Shown: positions 1 through 12,023 of the stretch, piece by piece
Numbering within the stretch: position 1 is the first letter of the stretch
How the letters are laid out: each line of letters begins with the position of its first letter
Notes under the pieces: generated by a model
Databases searched by the model: none
The model's input: the letters and a program-made list of their open reading frames with translations, nothing else
What the model was told of the DNA's origin: nothing
NCBI GenBank assembly: GCA_050084985.1
Contig: JBITNC010000002.1
Coordinates: forward strand, 4,960,001-5,024,000
Direction: 5' to 3'
Source: Nageia nagi
Taxonomy: Eukaryota; Pinophyta
Length of the DNA stretch: 64,000 nt
Position numbers and translations under genes: made by a program

Positions 1-1040
1 GGTGGGATCAATTGAAGGAAAATAAATATAAGCTAAATTTTGAAGGTCAATATTGTATTATTTAAATTAAATAAAGACTTTTGAGTATGTTATAATTTTT
101 AATGTGAAATTCATATATTATAGGTGATTAAGTATATGTTGAAGAGTATATCCTTATGCTTTAATTAATTAGCCTACTCGTAAGTGACTTCAATCATGAT
201 GACCCATAGTATGGTAGTTATACAATATTTATCTAAGATAGCTTGATAATAGTCCTTAATCAATTAGAATGTGAAGATTGAGATGGTTATTAAAAAAATG
301 GTGAATATAAAATGATCCTCTAAAGAGTTATTGTTTAAACAATTCAAGAATATATAGGATGTGCCCTAAATAATGGTAGTGGAGTATCAAGTTCAACGTA
401 ATCACTTTATGAGAGAGATACCATGACATGCATAATGATATATCCACCATCAAATGAAGATGATGATATGATCTTACTAAGTTCAAGATAATATGATCAT
501 GACAATGGACATCTTGTATAAGTGTGTGATGATGAAGATCATGAATAGAACCAATGCTCTAGGTGATATTCATTTAAGCCATGTGAAAATCATCAAGCTA
601 TATATGATACATAAAAAGGGCTCCTAAGATCAAATCAAAGGATTTTAAAAAAAATTAAATAGAATCTTGTATAAAAAGTTTAAAGTTGTATATATCTATT
701 AAATGTAAATAAAATTTGATGAAGACTTATTAGACCAAAGGTACAAAGAGGATACTAAGTGTTACTAAAATACAATGTCAAAAAAAATTTATTTAGATAA
801 AATGAAGATGTGTAATAGATGATACTAAGTTTTATGATGAAGAGGATCAACTTTGTGATAATCTTGAAATAAAACAGAAAAAATATAGTTGATATTAGTG
901 TGGAAGATTAATTCAACATTAATACCATCTCATTTTTCTACTACTACCAGAAAAGGATTCCATATTATAACTCAAAAGAGTTGCAAAAATCATTTTAATA
1001 GCTTTAAATGTCTCCATAATAATTTGAATTTTACAGTTCC
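1..1040. other. AT-rich stretch with no recognisable gene
   Basis: I see no coding domain, RNA gene or clear repeat here. The stretch lies just upstream of a plus-strand LINE reverse transcriptase remnant, so part of it may be an older, unrecognisable portion of that LINE. Confidence 0.5.
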
Positions 1041-2560
1041 TTATAAAAAAATTTAAATTTAATGGTTCAAGTGTGTTGCATGAGATTATACACTCATATT
1101 TTAAGTTTATCGATGACACCACCTTATTAGCAGTGACTTATTATAAGGAATCCTTAGGTGATAAAGAGATCTTGTCATTAGTTGAAGCAATAAATATTCT
1201 TTTTATTAATGATGCTAAATCAAATACAATATTTTTCACAACCTTATAAGAAGAAGGCTTGTAATTCTAAACAACTTAAAGTAATAGCAAGGTTCCCTCC
1301 CTTAATCTACTTAGGTATCCAAACTTTTGAACAAGTATCTTCCAACAAAGACTTCTCACTCTATGTTAGGCAAACTTTGTACATAATTATTGTATGGACT
1401 CGTAGATGGTTGTCTTTTAAAGTTATGATCACCTTAGATAGATCAAGTTTGCAATCCATATCAGTATATATTAATTCTATTTTCTATATCCCTAATGGTA
1501 TTTTGGATGAGATTGATCGAATTTTCATCAATAATTTTTATGACATGGATTAAATCTACATGAAAAATGGCTACCAGTTAATTGAATAACATTTTTCTCT
1601 TAAAGAAATTTGGGCTATTAGGCTCTCACTCATTTATCCAAAAGTAATAAACATTAGTAGCAAAATATTTTTGGCATTGGATTACTAATCCATTTTAGGT
1701 TTAGGTTCAAATTATTTTATTTAAACATGGGGATGGTTGGGATTCATTCAATATATTACATTTTAAAAAGTTTACCATGAGGATATCCTATCCTCAAAAT
1801 GTTATATAGAGAATTCATGATGATTAAAATCAAAATTTTTTAGAAGGTTATGAAGGGTCAACTTGCAAGGTTTTAGTATGATACTTATGATAGAAATAGT
1901 CCCATTATCTTTTAACACCTTATATTGTAAGGAATGACAACATATTTAGAGGTATAGGGATGTATCAATTTATATGCCTACTAGAGCAAAGGGGCTCATC
2001 TTCATGAGGATGAAAGGGCTTAAAAACTAGTGGAGACTTGGTTAGTTAAATTAGAAGTAATCAAATGTACAATTATTGAGCAAGTATTAAGTATTTGATT
2101 TCCTTCTTGATCTCATGATGAATATGATTTAAGATAATGAGGATCAATAAAAGAGGCATATATAATAATTCAAATATTTATATATATTCTACCATGTAAT
2201 TATCCTAAAAAGATAAGAGATTTTGGAGACACGAATAAAAACCATGGATTTGGCCCAAATTTAGTTTTTTCACTAACTTCTTCTTCAATCCAAACACCTA
2301 ATTAGGGAGAATTTAATGAAAAAATTATTCATAAGACCCATCCAATGTGAACTATGTAGGGATATGTTAGAAAATAGCTTGCATTTATTACTTAATATTT
2401 CATGATGCTAGGGATAAGTAGTCAAGATGAATGTCCCAACATTTAGCTACTTAGAATTTAGATATGTTACTTATCTCTTTCAACTTATGAAACCTTTGGT
2501 TGGAGCAAAATGCTTAGATTTTGAGGTATCGAGTTCCATTTGTAAAGTACGTTTGAAGGA
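1040..2560 (+). pseudogene. LINE (non-LTR) ORF2 remnant: RT palm to zinc-knuckle C-terminus
   Basis: This is a degraded 3' half of a plant LINE ORF2. The catalytic box reads FIDDTTLLA at 1106-1132, so both aspartates of the F/YxDD motif survive. A frameshift follows near 1210-1240. The longest open stretch, 1209-1553, carries the conserved thumb signature: RFPPLIYLGI, then RWLSFK, then LQSISVYINSIF and PNGILDEIDRIF. Further on (about 1640-1780) are WHWITNP-like and HGDGWDSFN-like segments. Around 2335-2400 CELCRDMLENSLHLLL matches the C-x2-C plus HL pattern of the zf-RVT region at LINE C-termini. Several stops and at least two frameshifts make it non-functional. The ends are approximate, and no poly(A) tail or target duplication was identified. 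Confidence 0.85.
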
Positions 2561-4020
2561 AGGCTAAGGATAATTTGGTAGAGCTAATGTATCTTAATTT
2601 TCCTTGTTCTACCATTCCTCAATATGAAGTTCATTGATTATTGGTGTACTTTTACATTTTAAAAGAGGAATGTCATAATATGAGAATAAGATCACCTAGA
2701 TTTGGGATTTAGAACCATGCCTAAAAACCATAAAGAGTTGAGGATAACTATTAGTGTTATCTTATTCCTACTAAACATTCATGAGATAATCATTAACATA
2801 AGACACATAATGATGTGATAAAATAGAATTATCATCTTAAGTGAAGTCACCCTTCAAAAGTAAGAGCAATATTGATGGTGCCTCTAAAGGCCTAAGTTAG
2901 CCAGTTTAGAATAGTTAGTCATGAATCATTTAAATACCAATGATTTATAATTGAAATCCAACTTAGTAATTGATATAATAATATTGCAAAAGCTTAAGTC
3001 ATTATCATTAACATGAAAGACATGTGCCAATTAGAATGGCATTGAATTATCATAGAGTCAACTTATGATTCATAGAAAATATATTAAAATCCCACTTTAA
3101 TAAATCTACAAGTGATTAGTGTATATCTCAATTACATGATATTATTGATTAATTACAAACTACTTTCTAAGAGTGTGTAATCATTAACATTCCTGAAGAG
3201 GTGAATAAGTTATCATGCTATATAACTATTTGGGTTCTTAACTAGGGAGATGTTAAATATCGTGGAGATATTTTGGCTTATTGGTACTTGACCATCTAGA
3301 GGAGCTTCCCCTTTAGTCTTGATCACGATGACCTTATGAGTCACTATAAGATCATTTTAGTAGTCATTGGAATTTTTTTTTCCCTCTACTTTTTTTAAAG
3401 GTACCATGCCTTATTTGTATCATATTAATCTTATAAATTATTTTATGTATCTTGTAATATATGATGAGAAATATTATTTTAATAGTATTTTAACCAAAAT
3501 GTTACTTTTCTTTCTTAGCTAGTTTGATCAAATATTTACTTTTAAACATAGACCCGACTTTGTCTTCGAGTTCTTAAATTGAAATCATAAACTTATCAAA
3601 TATTAAAGAAGGATTATTAAAGCCTTCCTTCAACATAAAAGCTTAAATTTGCAAAATCATGCTTAAGTGGTGTTAAGAAACACCTTTTTATACCTAATAT
3701 GATGATGATGATGCTAGTATGATGATTAGAATTTTTATTAGTGATTGATCATGCAAATAAAATGGCTAAAGTTATTTGTTTTTCCTTCTATTAAAATGTA
3801 GCAAGTGGGTGTGGTAAGGACCCAAAGCATAACACCCTTAGCATTTTGAAACCTACAAGGAGAAAATATAAATGTTAGTTTTAGTATCATTGATATGATA
3901 ATACAAGTCTATTGTATACACATAATATACAAATTTAATATAAAATCTTAATGGGTATGATAAAGGATTAATAAGTGGAAACCAAGGTCAATAATGATTT
4001 ATTCTTAGCTTGGTCTTAAT
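2561..4020. other. No recognisable feature
   Basis: AT-rich DNA with no long open frame and no domain I recognise in either direction. It may hold old repeat sequence beyond visual recognition. Confidence 0.45.
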
Positions 4021-4120
4021 GGATAATGATGTTATGGTTTAGAACATATATATGGGATAATGATGTTATGATTTAGAAGATATCTATGGAATAATGACAT
4101 CATGCTTTAGAAGATTCAAT
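4021..4120 (+). repeat. Short tandem repeat, about three 33-34 bp units
   Basis: Three diverged head-to-tail units start near 4021, 4054 and 4088. Each begins with GGATAATGAT or a close variant and contains TTTAGAA. The array lies just left of the truncated first LTR of the TRIM-like array. Confidence 0.7.
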
Positions 4121-4174
4121 ATTGAAAGAATTCATAACTTTGGAATTTAGGAATCATGAAATTACAATAATAAT

Positions 4175-4353
4175 ATTGTTGTGTAGTTGATGTGATGTAA
4201 AGGAGGTTGCCCCCTCGAAGTGGCTTATTACAGATTGTGATGTAAAGGAGGTTTCCCCCTATAAGTGGCTTATTACAGATTTTATCTCTTATTCAAGGTG
4301 TTGAGCTCTTTCTCTCATGATTTTATGCTATTTTGGGAACTTTGTTCATAACA
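4175..4353 (+). repeat. Truncated LTR 1 of the TRIM-like array
   Basis: Corresponds to the right half of the complete LTRs at 5104 and 6292 and ends in the same TTCATAACA. The left part, beginning TGTTAGGTCCC in the other copies, is missing. It contains two tandem units of the segment that begins GATGTAAAGGAGGTT. Confidence 0.85.
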
Positions 4354-4355
4354 TT

Positions 4356-4367
4356 TGGTATTAGAGT
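4356..4367 (+). promoter_or_regulatory. Primer-binding site 1 (tRNA-iMet type)
   Basis: TGGTATTAGAGT lies 2 nt after the LTR end. It differs at two positions from TGGTATCAGAGC, the usual plant initiator-Met primer-binding site. It marks the strand and the 5' end of the first internal segment. Confidence 0.8.
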
Positions 4368-5103
4368 AGACGATTCTATGGTTTCATGGCTCAAAACTAG
4401 TCATCATGGTATTTTTGCTACCAATTATTTTTCGTAAGGTTTTAGATTCTTAAATTTATTGGGTTTTTAGAAGACATAACAAAGAAGTTTAAGTTCAAAT
4501 TTTATCTCCTAATTCACTATATTTTACAAGTTAAACTCGAGGGAATTTAAGGTTTGTGATTAGTCTCAAAAGCAAGTCTAAAACAGGTGTTCTAGCTAAA
4601 AAGTGTATATCTAAAGTTTTACAGCTCCAAACTAGGTGAAACCTATTGTATTGGTTAGGGTACAGATTAAATTTATTTGTTACAATTTTTCAAGGTCTAA
4701 GAATAAATAGGTGACATGTAGCACTTCATACAAGTTCATGCTTTTGAAAAATCCAAAAATTAGCACATTTTGGGAAATTTGCAGCCATTTCCTCTTGGAA
4801 TATTAGAATTTGATGAAATATGTAGCATTGAAAAGAAGACATATGAGGCTACCATAGGTATAAATTTTATACTCTAAAGGTTTGAAATTTTAGATTTACA
4901 TCAGTTGGAAGGTCGAATAATAGAACAGTCTCCAAATCTATTTGAACCAACATCCTTAGAGATGGCTTTTAGGATGGCAAGGAAGGTTGAAAGTAAAAAT
5001 ATGGCAATAGCTAAAGATTCCACATGGGAAGATGAGAATTTTCTATACAAGCATCCATAACTACTCAAACATTGAGAATAACATTTTTTGAAGGAGAGGG
5101 ACA

Positions 5104-5487
5104 TGTTAGGTCCCTATACTACTCATGTAGCCCATATATTATTATTATGTGTCCCATAGAAGCCACTATGGTTATTGTTATTCCCTTACATTATTATTGT
5201 TATGTCAGCTAAAAATTATTATTGTTATGTCGACTAGTGTCCTTTCATTGTAGTGGCACCCCTTGGACTCCTATATATACTAATGAGGTATTATCATTTG
5301 TATTGTCTATTATTGTGTAGTTGATGTGATGTAAAGGAGGTTGCCCCCTCGAAGTGGCCTATTACAGATTATGATGTAAATGAGGTTGCCCCATATAAGT
5401 GGCTTATTATAGATTTTATCTCTTATTCAAATCATTAAGCTCTTTATCTCATGATTTTATGCTATTTTGGGAACTTTGTTCATAACA
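5104..5487 (+). repeat. Complete LTR 2 of the TRIM-like array
   Basis: A 384-bp LTR bounded by TGTTAGG and CATAACA. It is preceded by the purine tract GGAGAGGGACA and followed by a perfect primer-binding site, so it serves as the 3' LTR of the left unit and the 5' LTR of the right unit. A segment of about 44 bp beginning GATGTAAAGGAGGTT is duplicated in tandem inside it. TATATATA near 5271 is a possible TATA element. Confidence 0.9.
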
Positions 5488-6291
5488 TTTGGTATCAGAG
5501 CAGATGATTCTATGGTTTCACAGCTCAAAACTAGTCATCGTGTCATTTTCAATACTAATTTTGTTTTACAAGGTTTCAAATTCTTAAATTTATTGGGTTT
5601 TTATAAGACATACCGAAGAAGTTTCAATTCAAATTTCAGCTCCTAATTCAGTATAGTTTGCAAGTTACACTCAGGGGAAGTTAAGGTTTGTGACTAGTCT
5701 CAAAAGTAGGTCTGAAACAGGTGTTCTAGCTAAAAAGTGTATATCTGAAGTTTTATAGCTCCAAACTAGGTGAAACCTATTATATTGGTTAGGTTATAGA
5801 CTGAAGTTTATTTTTTATAATTTTCAAGGTCTTAGAATAAACAAGTGACACATGGCACTTCGTACAAGTTTGTGCTTCTAAAAAATCTAAAAATTAGCAC
5901 ATTTTGGGAAAGTTGCAGCCATTTCCTCTTGGAATATCAGAATTTTATGAAATCTATGGCATTGAAAATAAGACATCTAAGGCTACCATAGGTAGAAATT
6001 TCAAACTCTAAAGGGTTGAAATTTCATATTTACATTAGTTGGAAGGTCAGATAACAGAACAGTCTCCAAATCACGGTTTAAAAAGCACTGCATCCTGGAG
6101 AATTATGGTCTCCTACAATGTACTTGTAGTATACCAACATCCTTAGAGATGGATTTTAGGATGGAAAGGAAGGTTGAAAGTAAAAATATGGCAATGGCTG
6201 AAGATTCCACATGGGAAGATGAGAATTTTCTACAGAAGCATATAGAACTACTAAAACGTTGAGGATAACATTTTTTTGAAGGAGAGGGACA
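5488..6291 (+). mobile_element. Non-coding internal segment 2 of the TRIM-like element
   Basis: Homologous along its length to 4354-5103, but it carries an extra segment of about 50 bp near 6070-6130. No retroelement protein domain is visible. It ends with a purine tract (about 6279-6291) adjoining LTR 3, the expected plus-strand primer. Confidence 0.8.
5490..5501 (+). promoter_or_regulatory. Primer-binding site 2 (perfect tRNA-iMet match)
   Basis: TGGTATCAGAGC is the exact canonical plant initiator-Met primer-binding sequence, 2 nt after the LTR. Confidence 0.9.
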
Positions 6292-6672
6292 TGTTAGGTC
6301 CCTATACTACTCATGTAGCCCATATATTGTTATTATGTGTCCCATAGAAGTCCACTATGGTTATTATTATTCCCTTACATTATTATTGTTATGTCGGCCA
6401 GACATTATTATTATTATGTCGGCTAGTGTCCTTTCATTGTAGTGGCACCCCTTGGACTCCTATATATACTAAGGAGGTATTATCATTTGGATGGTCTATT
6501 GTTGTGTAATTGATGTGATGTAAAGGAGGTTGCCCCCTCGAAGTGGCTTATTACAGATTTGTAAAGGAGGTTGCCCCCTCGAAGTGGCTTATTACAAATT
6601 TTATCTCTTATTGAATGCATTGAGCTCTTTCTCTCGTGATTTTATGCTATTTTGGGAACTTTGTTCATAACA
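6292..6672 (+). repeat. Complete LTR 3 of the TRIM-like array
   Basis: A 381-bp LTR with the same TGTTAGG...CATAACA ends. The internal tandem unit GTAAAGGAGGTTGCCCCCTC is nearly identical in both of its copies here, unlike in LTRs 1 and 2. It is followed by CAACAACTTAG, with no primer-binding site, so it is the terminal 3' LTR. Confidence 0.9.
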
Positions 6673-9600
6673 ACAACTTAGCAAAATATTGCCCATATAA
6701 GTTTAATTTATAGACATTAATAAAATTGAATATGCCCAAATTTGAATTTGAATTCAGATTCAATAAGAGAATTTTCTATTTTGGGATTGGACATGATTGG
6801 AGACAAATAAGATATTAACTTGGCATAAATTCGACTTATTTGCTTTTATTTTTTTATTTTTATTGATGGGCAATTTTGAAGCATGAAGTAAGCTGGCAGT
6901 TGTGAACTGAAGTTATGGATTTTCCTATTTGCTTGTATGGTTGACTCATATAATGATGTGGTGAGATGGAGTAGTAAGGTGAAGAGGAATTTAGGTATTT
7001 TATTTATTTTTAGTGTGTTCTTTTAATTTGTTTATGCATTTTCTAATATTGTGAATTAAATTGATAATATTGCAAGTATTAGTGGACTAAAGGAAGTTTT
7101 TATTGAAATGCATTGTAAGGTGTAGAATTCAAGTGTCTACAAATAGTGTTTATAAATAATAGTATATTATAAATAAATGAAAATTTGAAAAAAATATTTG
7201 TAATTCATACATGATACACTTTGAAAAAATACTTCCTTGATAAGGAAGTGTTTCATATTATATATAAATAACTAACAAACATAATATCCATAAAATTATT
7301 ATAAATGAACTTGTATGTAAAATATATTTTAATAAAAAAATCTTAAATAAAATTAGGCTTGGATTTTTTTTATAATATAGTTTAAATCACTAAAGGTTTA
7401 TCTAATACAAAAATAAACATATTTGAATCATTACTTAATAACAAGCATGAAGACCATACCTTATACAAAGGGACTTGAATATAGAAAAAGTAAGCCACTT
7501 AGTCAAGTTATAATGGGGATGCATACTCCCCCACACTTTGAACCATGGCGATGCCACTTGTCAATAAGTACATCAACCAACTTAATGGTATTATAAAATG
7601 TTAAATGATGAGTTGGATAATTCATATTTATGATAAAAAAGTACCTTAGGCTATTAAAACATGTTCCTTCTCACATTTAATGATAATTAATTTAGTGTGG
7701 ATAGAAAAGTTGGAAAAGCTTTAAGAACATGATTTTTTGTTAAAATGGGAGGATACTTGTGTAGGGTAAAGTTGAACTCCCTTATGGAATTTGAAAATGA
7801 TAAGTATATATGGAGTTTTCTAATATAAGGAGGGCTTACCCTTTCTATAAAGATGCATTGGTAGTGACCTTGCTACCTTAGGATTTTCAAGCAAATCAAT
7901 AATTCATGGATTGTTGGGCTCATTAAAGTTGGTAGACTCCAATTTGAAATATCCATTGAGTTTGTAGTTGTTACAACTTAGCTAAGAGTTGATGGCTGGT
8001 GGCTAAGGTGGGAGCAAAGGGTAAAGTAAGAAGAAATATAATTATTCAAAGAATATGAAAAATAATTAGATTGGTACCAAAATAAATTCCTTCAAACCTC
8101 ATTTCCTCAACCTTGAGACTGATTTGTGATAATAATCCTAAAATATGTGACACTTGATAGGAGATACAGTTCAATTTTATGTACCATTTTATCTTTCTCA
8201 ATTTTCTTTATTTTCTTTTTCATTCCATAAAAACTCCATTTCATTATTTAAGGTCGAAAAAATTGAAGTGCTCTTTCTCTAGGGTCTTCTAACTCTTCTT
8301 TATTACAATGCATTAGGAAATGCCTCTTAAAATATGCTTAACCTTATAGAAAATTAAGAAATAAATAATTATATATCTTCCACACCAACTAACTAACACA
8401 TTAACTATAAGAAAAATCAAGGAAATAAGTGGCATCCCCCCATCTCTTCAAACTCCCTTTAGAAAAGTAAGTGCAAGAGGTTTAAGAATATTTAAGGCAC
8501 TAATTTAAGTAATAAGCTACTTGTTATTTCAAACAATGAGCCAATCAACCCCCCATGTGCCCCCTCCCCTATACTACTTTTCCCCTTCATCCTCTCTTAC
8601 TCCATGGCTCTCTCAACTAACCCCCCCTCCACTACCCCCCTCCCCTAACCTACATGTTCCCATCGCCGCATTCTCCTCTTCATATCAACATTTCTCCCTT
8701 GTACCCCTCCATTAATGAATCCATTCCCCCACTTCATTCTTAGAAAACCCTTATCTCAAAACTAAGCACAAATGGAAGCCAACATCAAATAATTACCCCT
8801 ACAACTATAAATTGAAATGTAAAGGATTTGGTAGGTTAAGATACCATGTAAGTTGTAGATTTGAAGAAATACTCAAAAGAAAATCCATTTAGGGTTAAGG
8901 AATAACTATTTCTTCATGGTATTTTTATGATCGATTTGTAACCATATTGAGTCTAAACTATGTTTTCCTTATAACCATGTTGGTTCTTAGATATGACTTA
9001 GTTGTGTTTTTTCTATGTCTTATAGCACTTTAAGTGGCTATGTTATAATTTTGTAACACTTTCACAACTTAACTTGTAAGGAATTTTGTACACACAAGGT
9101 TTTGGGTTCCTATTAAAAATCCCTTCTATATAATTTAGTCTTACAAAAAAAACAAGGATCAAAACTAATATGATTTTGTTTTCCTTTCAATGCTTCAAAT
9201 GATAACACTTTTATTATTAATTTTGACAATATTATAACTAATATTATTTTCATTTAACATAAGGTTAATTATAAATTTAATTATGAGTGAGCCGGAGAAC
9301 AATATAACTTTTTGTTTTATCTTATATTTTCTCTACTTAAAATTATCACAACCTACCCCAAAATATTAGATCACAATAAAATAAAACAAGGTAAGAAATC
9401 AATAAATGTATTATACATAGACCTTAAGAACACATTGTTAATATTCAAATAAATTTTTTATAATTAAAAATAATATATTAAATTTAAATTAACAAAGAAT
9501 ATGTTTTGCAATAATAATATGTATATAGTATAATAAAATAAAAATAATAAGACAAAATTCAAATATAATTAAAGATAACAATTTAATAAAAATATTTTGA

Positions 9601-10499
9601 TAAATTTATAGTTTCAAATTATGAAAGTAAAATAGAGGATTTATATGGTCATCATCAAAAATATAAAACTAAAGTTTTTTTTATTGGGTAAAAAAATAGG
9701 TTACATCAGTAAACTATTTTTTTTATTTTACATAGGATCCCCAAACCTAAAATAGTTCAACATGATAAGACTATGTTTGAATACATTTTGTTGCAATGTT
9801 AGAAGTAGTAATGTAATTCTAAAAAATAATATACAACAAATTGTAGCATACATAGGATAAAAAATTTCAAAGATGAGCTTTAATATTTATCTTTTAACCA
9901 CTTAATTAAAGCTAGAGTATGCATCCTTTGCTGCAAATTTGTATTCTTAATAAGTACTTCATATTTGGAGTTTATGCCACATGTTGAGTTGGTGGCCTTT
10001 ATTATCATTTCTCTTTTGACCTTTTTCCTCTATGGCTCTCTAAGGGGTATCTAATTGAATTTTAGTTTTTAATCTTTTGTTATTCCTTTGGTTTTGATGC
10101 TTTTTCTTCATCTTTCGCTCTTATTTGTTCTCCTTATCTTTAGCTTGGTGTTCCACAATTATGACTAGTTCACTTTTATATGGGTCTTTTTTAGCATTTG
10201 GTGTTTATTTTCTTGCTCCTACATCTCCTTTTCCCTTTCTGATTCACAATGTTTATGATATGGAAACCTTCATCTTTATATGCTTCTTTATTTTGTTATT
10301 ATAGTTTTAATTTTTTCAGTATATGATTTTAGGGTACTCACTAGTTTGAGTATGATTCTTGATCCACATTATGTTATGGGATGATATAATCTATCTTGAT
10401 ACGTCACCATTTCATCCAATGATAATAATTAGTCGAGCATTGTAATCTTACATTTCTTTATGGTCTTCTTAAAACTATCATTATTTTCAGCATCATATC
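6673..10499. other. AT-rich stretch with no recognisable gene; one C-rich tract
   Basis: I recognise no coding domain over about 3.8 kb. The one compositional anomaly is 8541-8715, which is strongly rich in C and pyrimidines on the plus strand with repeated CCCC runs. It is open in one frame for 64 codons and would give a Pro/Ser-rich peptide. I treat that openness as a composition effect. Confidence 0.45.
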
Positions 10500-10735
10500 C
10501 ATCATAGATAATTATGTTATTACTTACCATTTTTAGTTATTCCTCATCTCCTCTAGGTGATAAGTTGGCTCATATGTTTTCTATGATTAAAGCTTTCATT
10601 ATTTGGTATAAATAATTTTCATTCATGTTGCAATTTTTAAATATTATTTTGTTTCTTTCCTTCTACACTTTCCAACTGAAATGAAAGGGAATGGAATTTT
10701 TGAATTTAGAAAGGATATTGTTTATATATACACCT
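10500..10735 (-). pseudogene. 3' fragment of LINE ORF2, cut off by the Tat-like gypsy element
   Basis: Read on the minus strand, this holds the C-terminal LINE signature FSWKV followed by KERNKIIFKNCN and NENYLYQIMKALI, resembling the W..RN..IF segment that ends plant LINE ORF2 proteins. It is the downstream continuation of the ORF2 remnant at 18597-21880. The gypsy element separates the two, and removing it with one CACCT copy rejoins the frame through NMLIKW and GVYINNI. The 3' end and any poly(A) tract to the left of 10500 are unclear. Confidence 0.75.
10731..10735. repeat. Target-site duplication, left copy (CACCT)
   Basis: CACCT directly abuts the outer LTR end at 10736 and is repeated exactly at 18597-18601 beyond the other LTR. 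A 5-bp direct repeat is the usual result of gypsy integration. Confidence 0.92.
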
Positions 10736-11607
10736 TGTTTACAAGTAAAAAAAATTCGAGCATGCAAATAAACGAGCAATAAAGGAAAACATTCACACAC
10801 TCGAATGCACTTGTAACTCGAGCTATAGATAGCAATTTATACATAGAATAATGAAAGATAACAACAAGTATTTTGACAAATTGATAAAACTCGAAATTTG
10901 CTTGATAAATTCAGGTTCACTAATAAGTATGTAACAAGTAAATGCGAAATATATGCATGATAAAATAGGTGTAAAATGGCACTGCCTATCAAGATTGAAG
11001 TTATATACCCACTTCATGGAGCACGTTCGAAATGAAGCCGATGACAAAATCCTAGGATCCAATGTTGTCCACACCTAAAATCACGAAGCTAAAAAGTCAT
11101 TGAAGAAGGCCGCGGGTGGTGTTCATCACATTGGATAGGAACGTTGGCGGTCTGTATTCGTCCACAAAGGAGCATCGATGGCCTTCAATAGGCTATGATC
11201 TGTCTCCAACAAGTCTACACCCCCACTAAAATATCGAGATGATTGCAGTATGATTATCAGATAGGTCTCTCAGTTCTTCAGAATGCTTGTAAGAAGGGGA
11301 TACACAAAATTAGGCTTGATAGGCGGTGTCAAGAGACACCTTACAATATGATTGCCATTATCAAGACCATACGTGGGATCATGTGTATCCTCGATGATGG
11401 ACTTACTATTAGATCCCTTATTTATATAGGTATTAGATAATATGACGCACTCCTTGAGTCGGCATGTACCTACATAAGCAAGAGAAACATAGTAAATAAT
11501 GATATATATTAATGAAATCCAAGATAACATTAATAACTGATTATAAGTGCAAACAACTATTTTATGATGTATTAACAAATACATAAATCAAATTTTATGT
11601 GTTAACA
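10736..11607 (-). repeat. 3' LTR of the Tat-like gypsy element
   Basis: An 872-bp LTR running from TGTTTACAAG to GTGTTAACA on the plus strand. It matches 17728-18596 along its whole length with scattered differences, many of them transitions. A TATA-like TATATAAATAA on the minus strand lies at 11418-11428. Confidence 0.95.
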
Positions 11608-11626
11608 GATGCCCCACTATGAATGA
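11608..11626 (-). promoter_or_regulatory. Polypurine tract of the Tat-like element
   Basis: On the minus strand AGTGGGGCATC directly precedes the 3' LTR. An AGTGGGG core is the expected plus-strand priming site. Confidence 0.65.
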
Positions 11627-12023
11627 TAAAGCACAAATCACTAGGTGCATTAAGATTTTTCATTCAAAGTATACTCAAGATACCATAGCCAATCAAATAT
11701 TGATAAGCATAATACCAACACTAATCAATCTAATTTTGATACTGAACTATGATAAACTTGAGAAAGCTAAACAACATAATGACAAGAGATATGGGTTAAG
11801 AAACCCCCTTATGTGATATTCGCCATGTTGCCCCTAGTTGATATTACTAGGCTCCAATGATATCCTGCAAAAAGAAAAGACAGCTCTAGGGTCCATAGCC
11901 ATCTACCAAGAGGTCATAGATGATAATTACCTGTATTTTTGACATTTTGGATATTATATATATATATTTTTGTGTGGAGTACAACCATATCCTATCATTG
12001 ATGGTTCAGTCCGATGATTCTAT

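Larger units (their letters stand above)
4175..6672 (+). mobile_element. TRIM-like LTR retrotransposon array (LTR-int-LTR-int-LTR)
   Basis: Three copies of one LTR separate two homologous internal segments of 750 bp (4354-5103) and 804 bp (5488-6291). Each internal segment starts with a primer-binding site resembling initiator-Met tRNA and ends with a purine-rich tract next to the following LTR. No gag, protease, RT or integrase domain is visible. This matches the definition of TRIM/SMART elements, which are short non-autonomous LTR elements known to form tandem arrays by LTR-LTR recombination. The LTR (about 384 bp) and internal lengths are larger than classical TRIMs. The first LTR is truncated at its 5' side, so no target duplication can be read on the left. 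Confidence 0.85.

Noticed and set aside
919-1122. 67-codon minus-strand open frame
   Set aside because: It overlaps the LINE RT active-site region on the plus strand and has no domain of its own; it is an antisense shadow.
5490-5501. TGGTATCAGAGC strings as tRNA gene fragments
   Set aside because: At 5490, 26301, 40201 and 47401 they sit 2-4 nt after LTR ends, so they are primer-binding sites. No cloverleaf surrounds them.
4175-6672. Direct-repeat array as CRISPR or satellite
   Set aside because: Repeat units are LTRs of about 380 bp with primer-binding sites and purine tracts, in a plant-like context.
8521-8715. 64-codon Pro/Ser-rich open frame
   Set aside because: It opens with TTG, lies in a C-rich tract that lowers stop frequency, and resembles no known protein. 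Openness is explained by composition.
11270-11584. 104-codon open frame in the gypsy LTR, repeated at 18259-18519
   Set aside because: Its repetition is explained by the LTR pair. It has no recognisable domain and spans the presumed promoter region.
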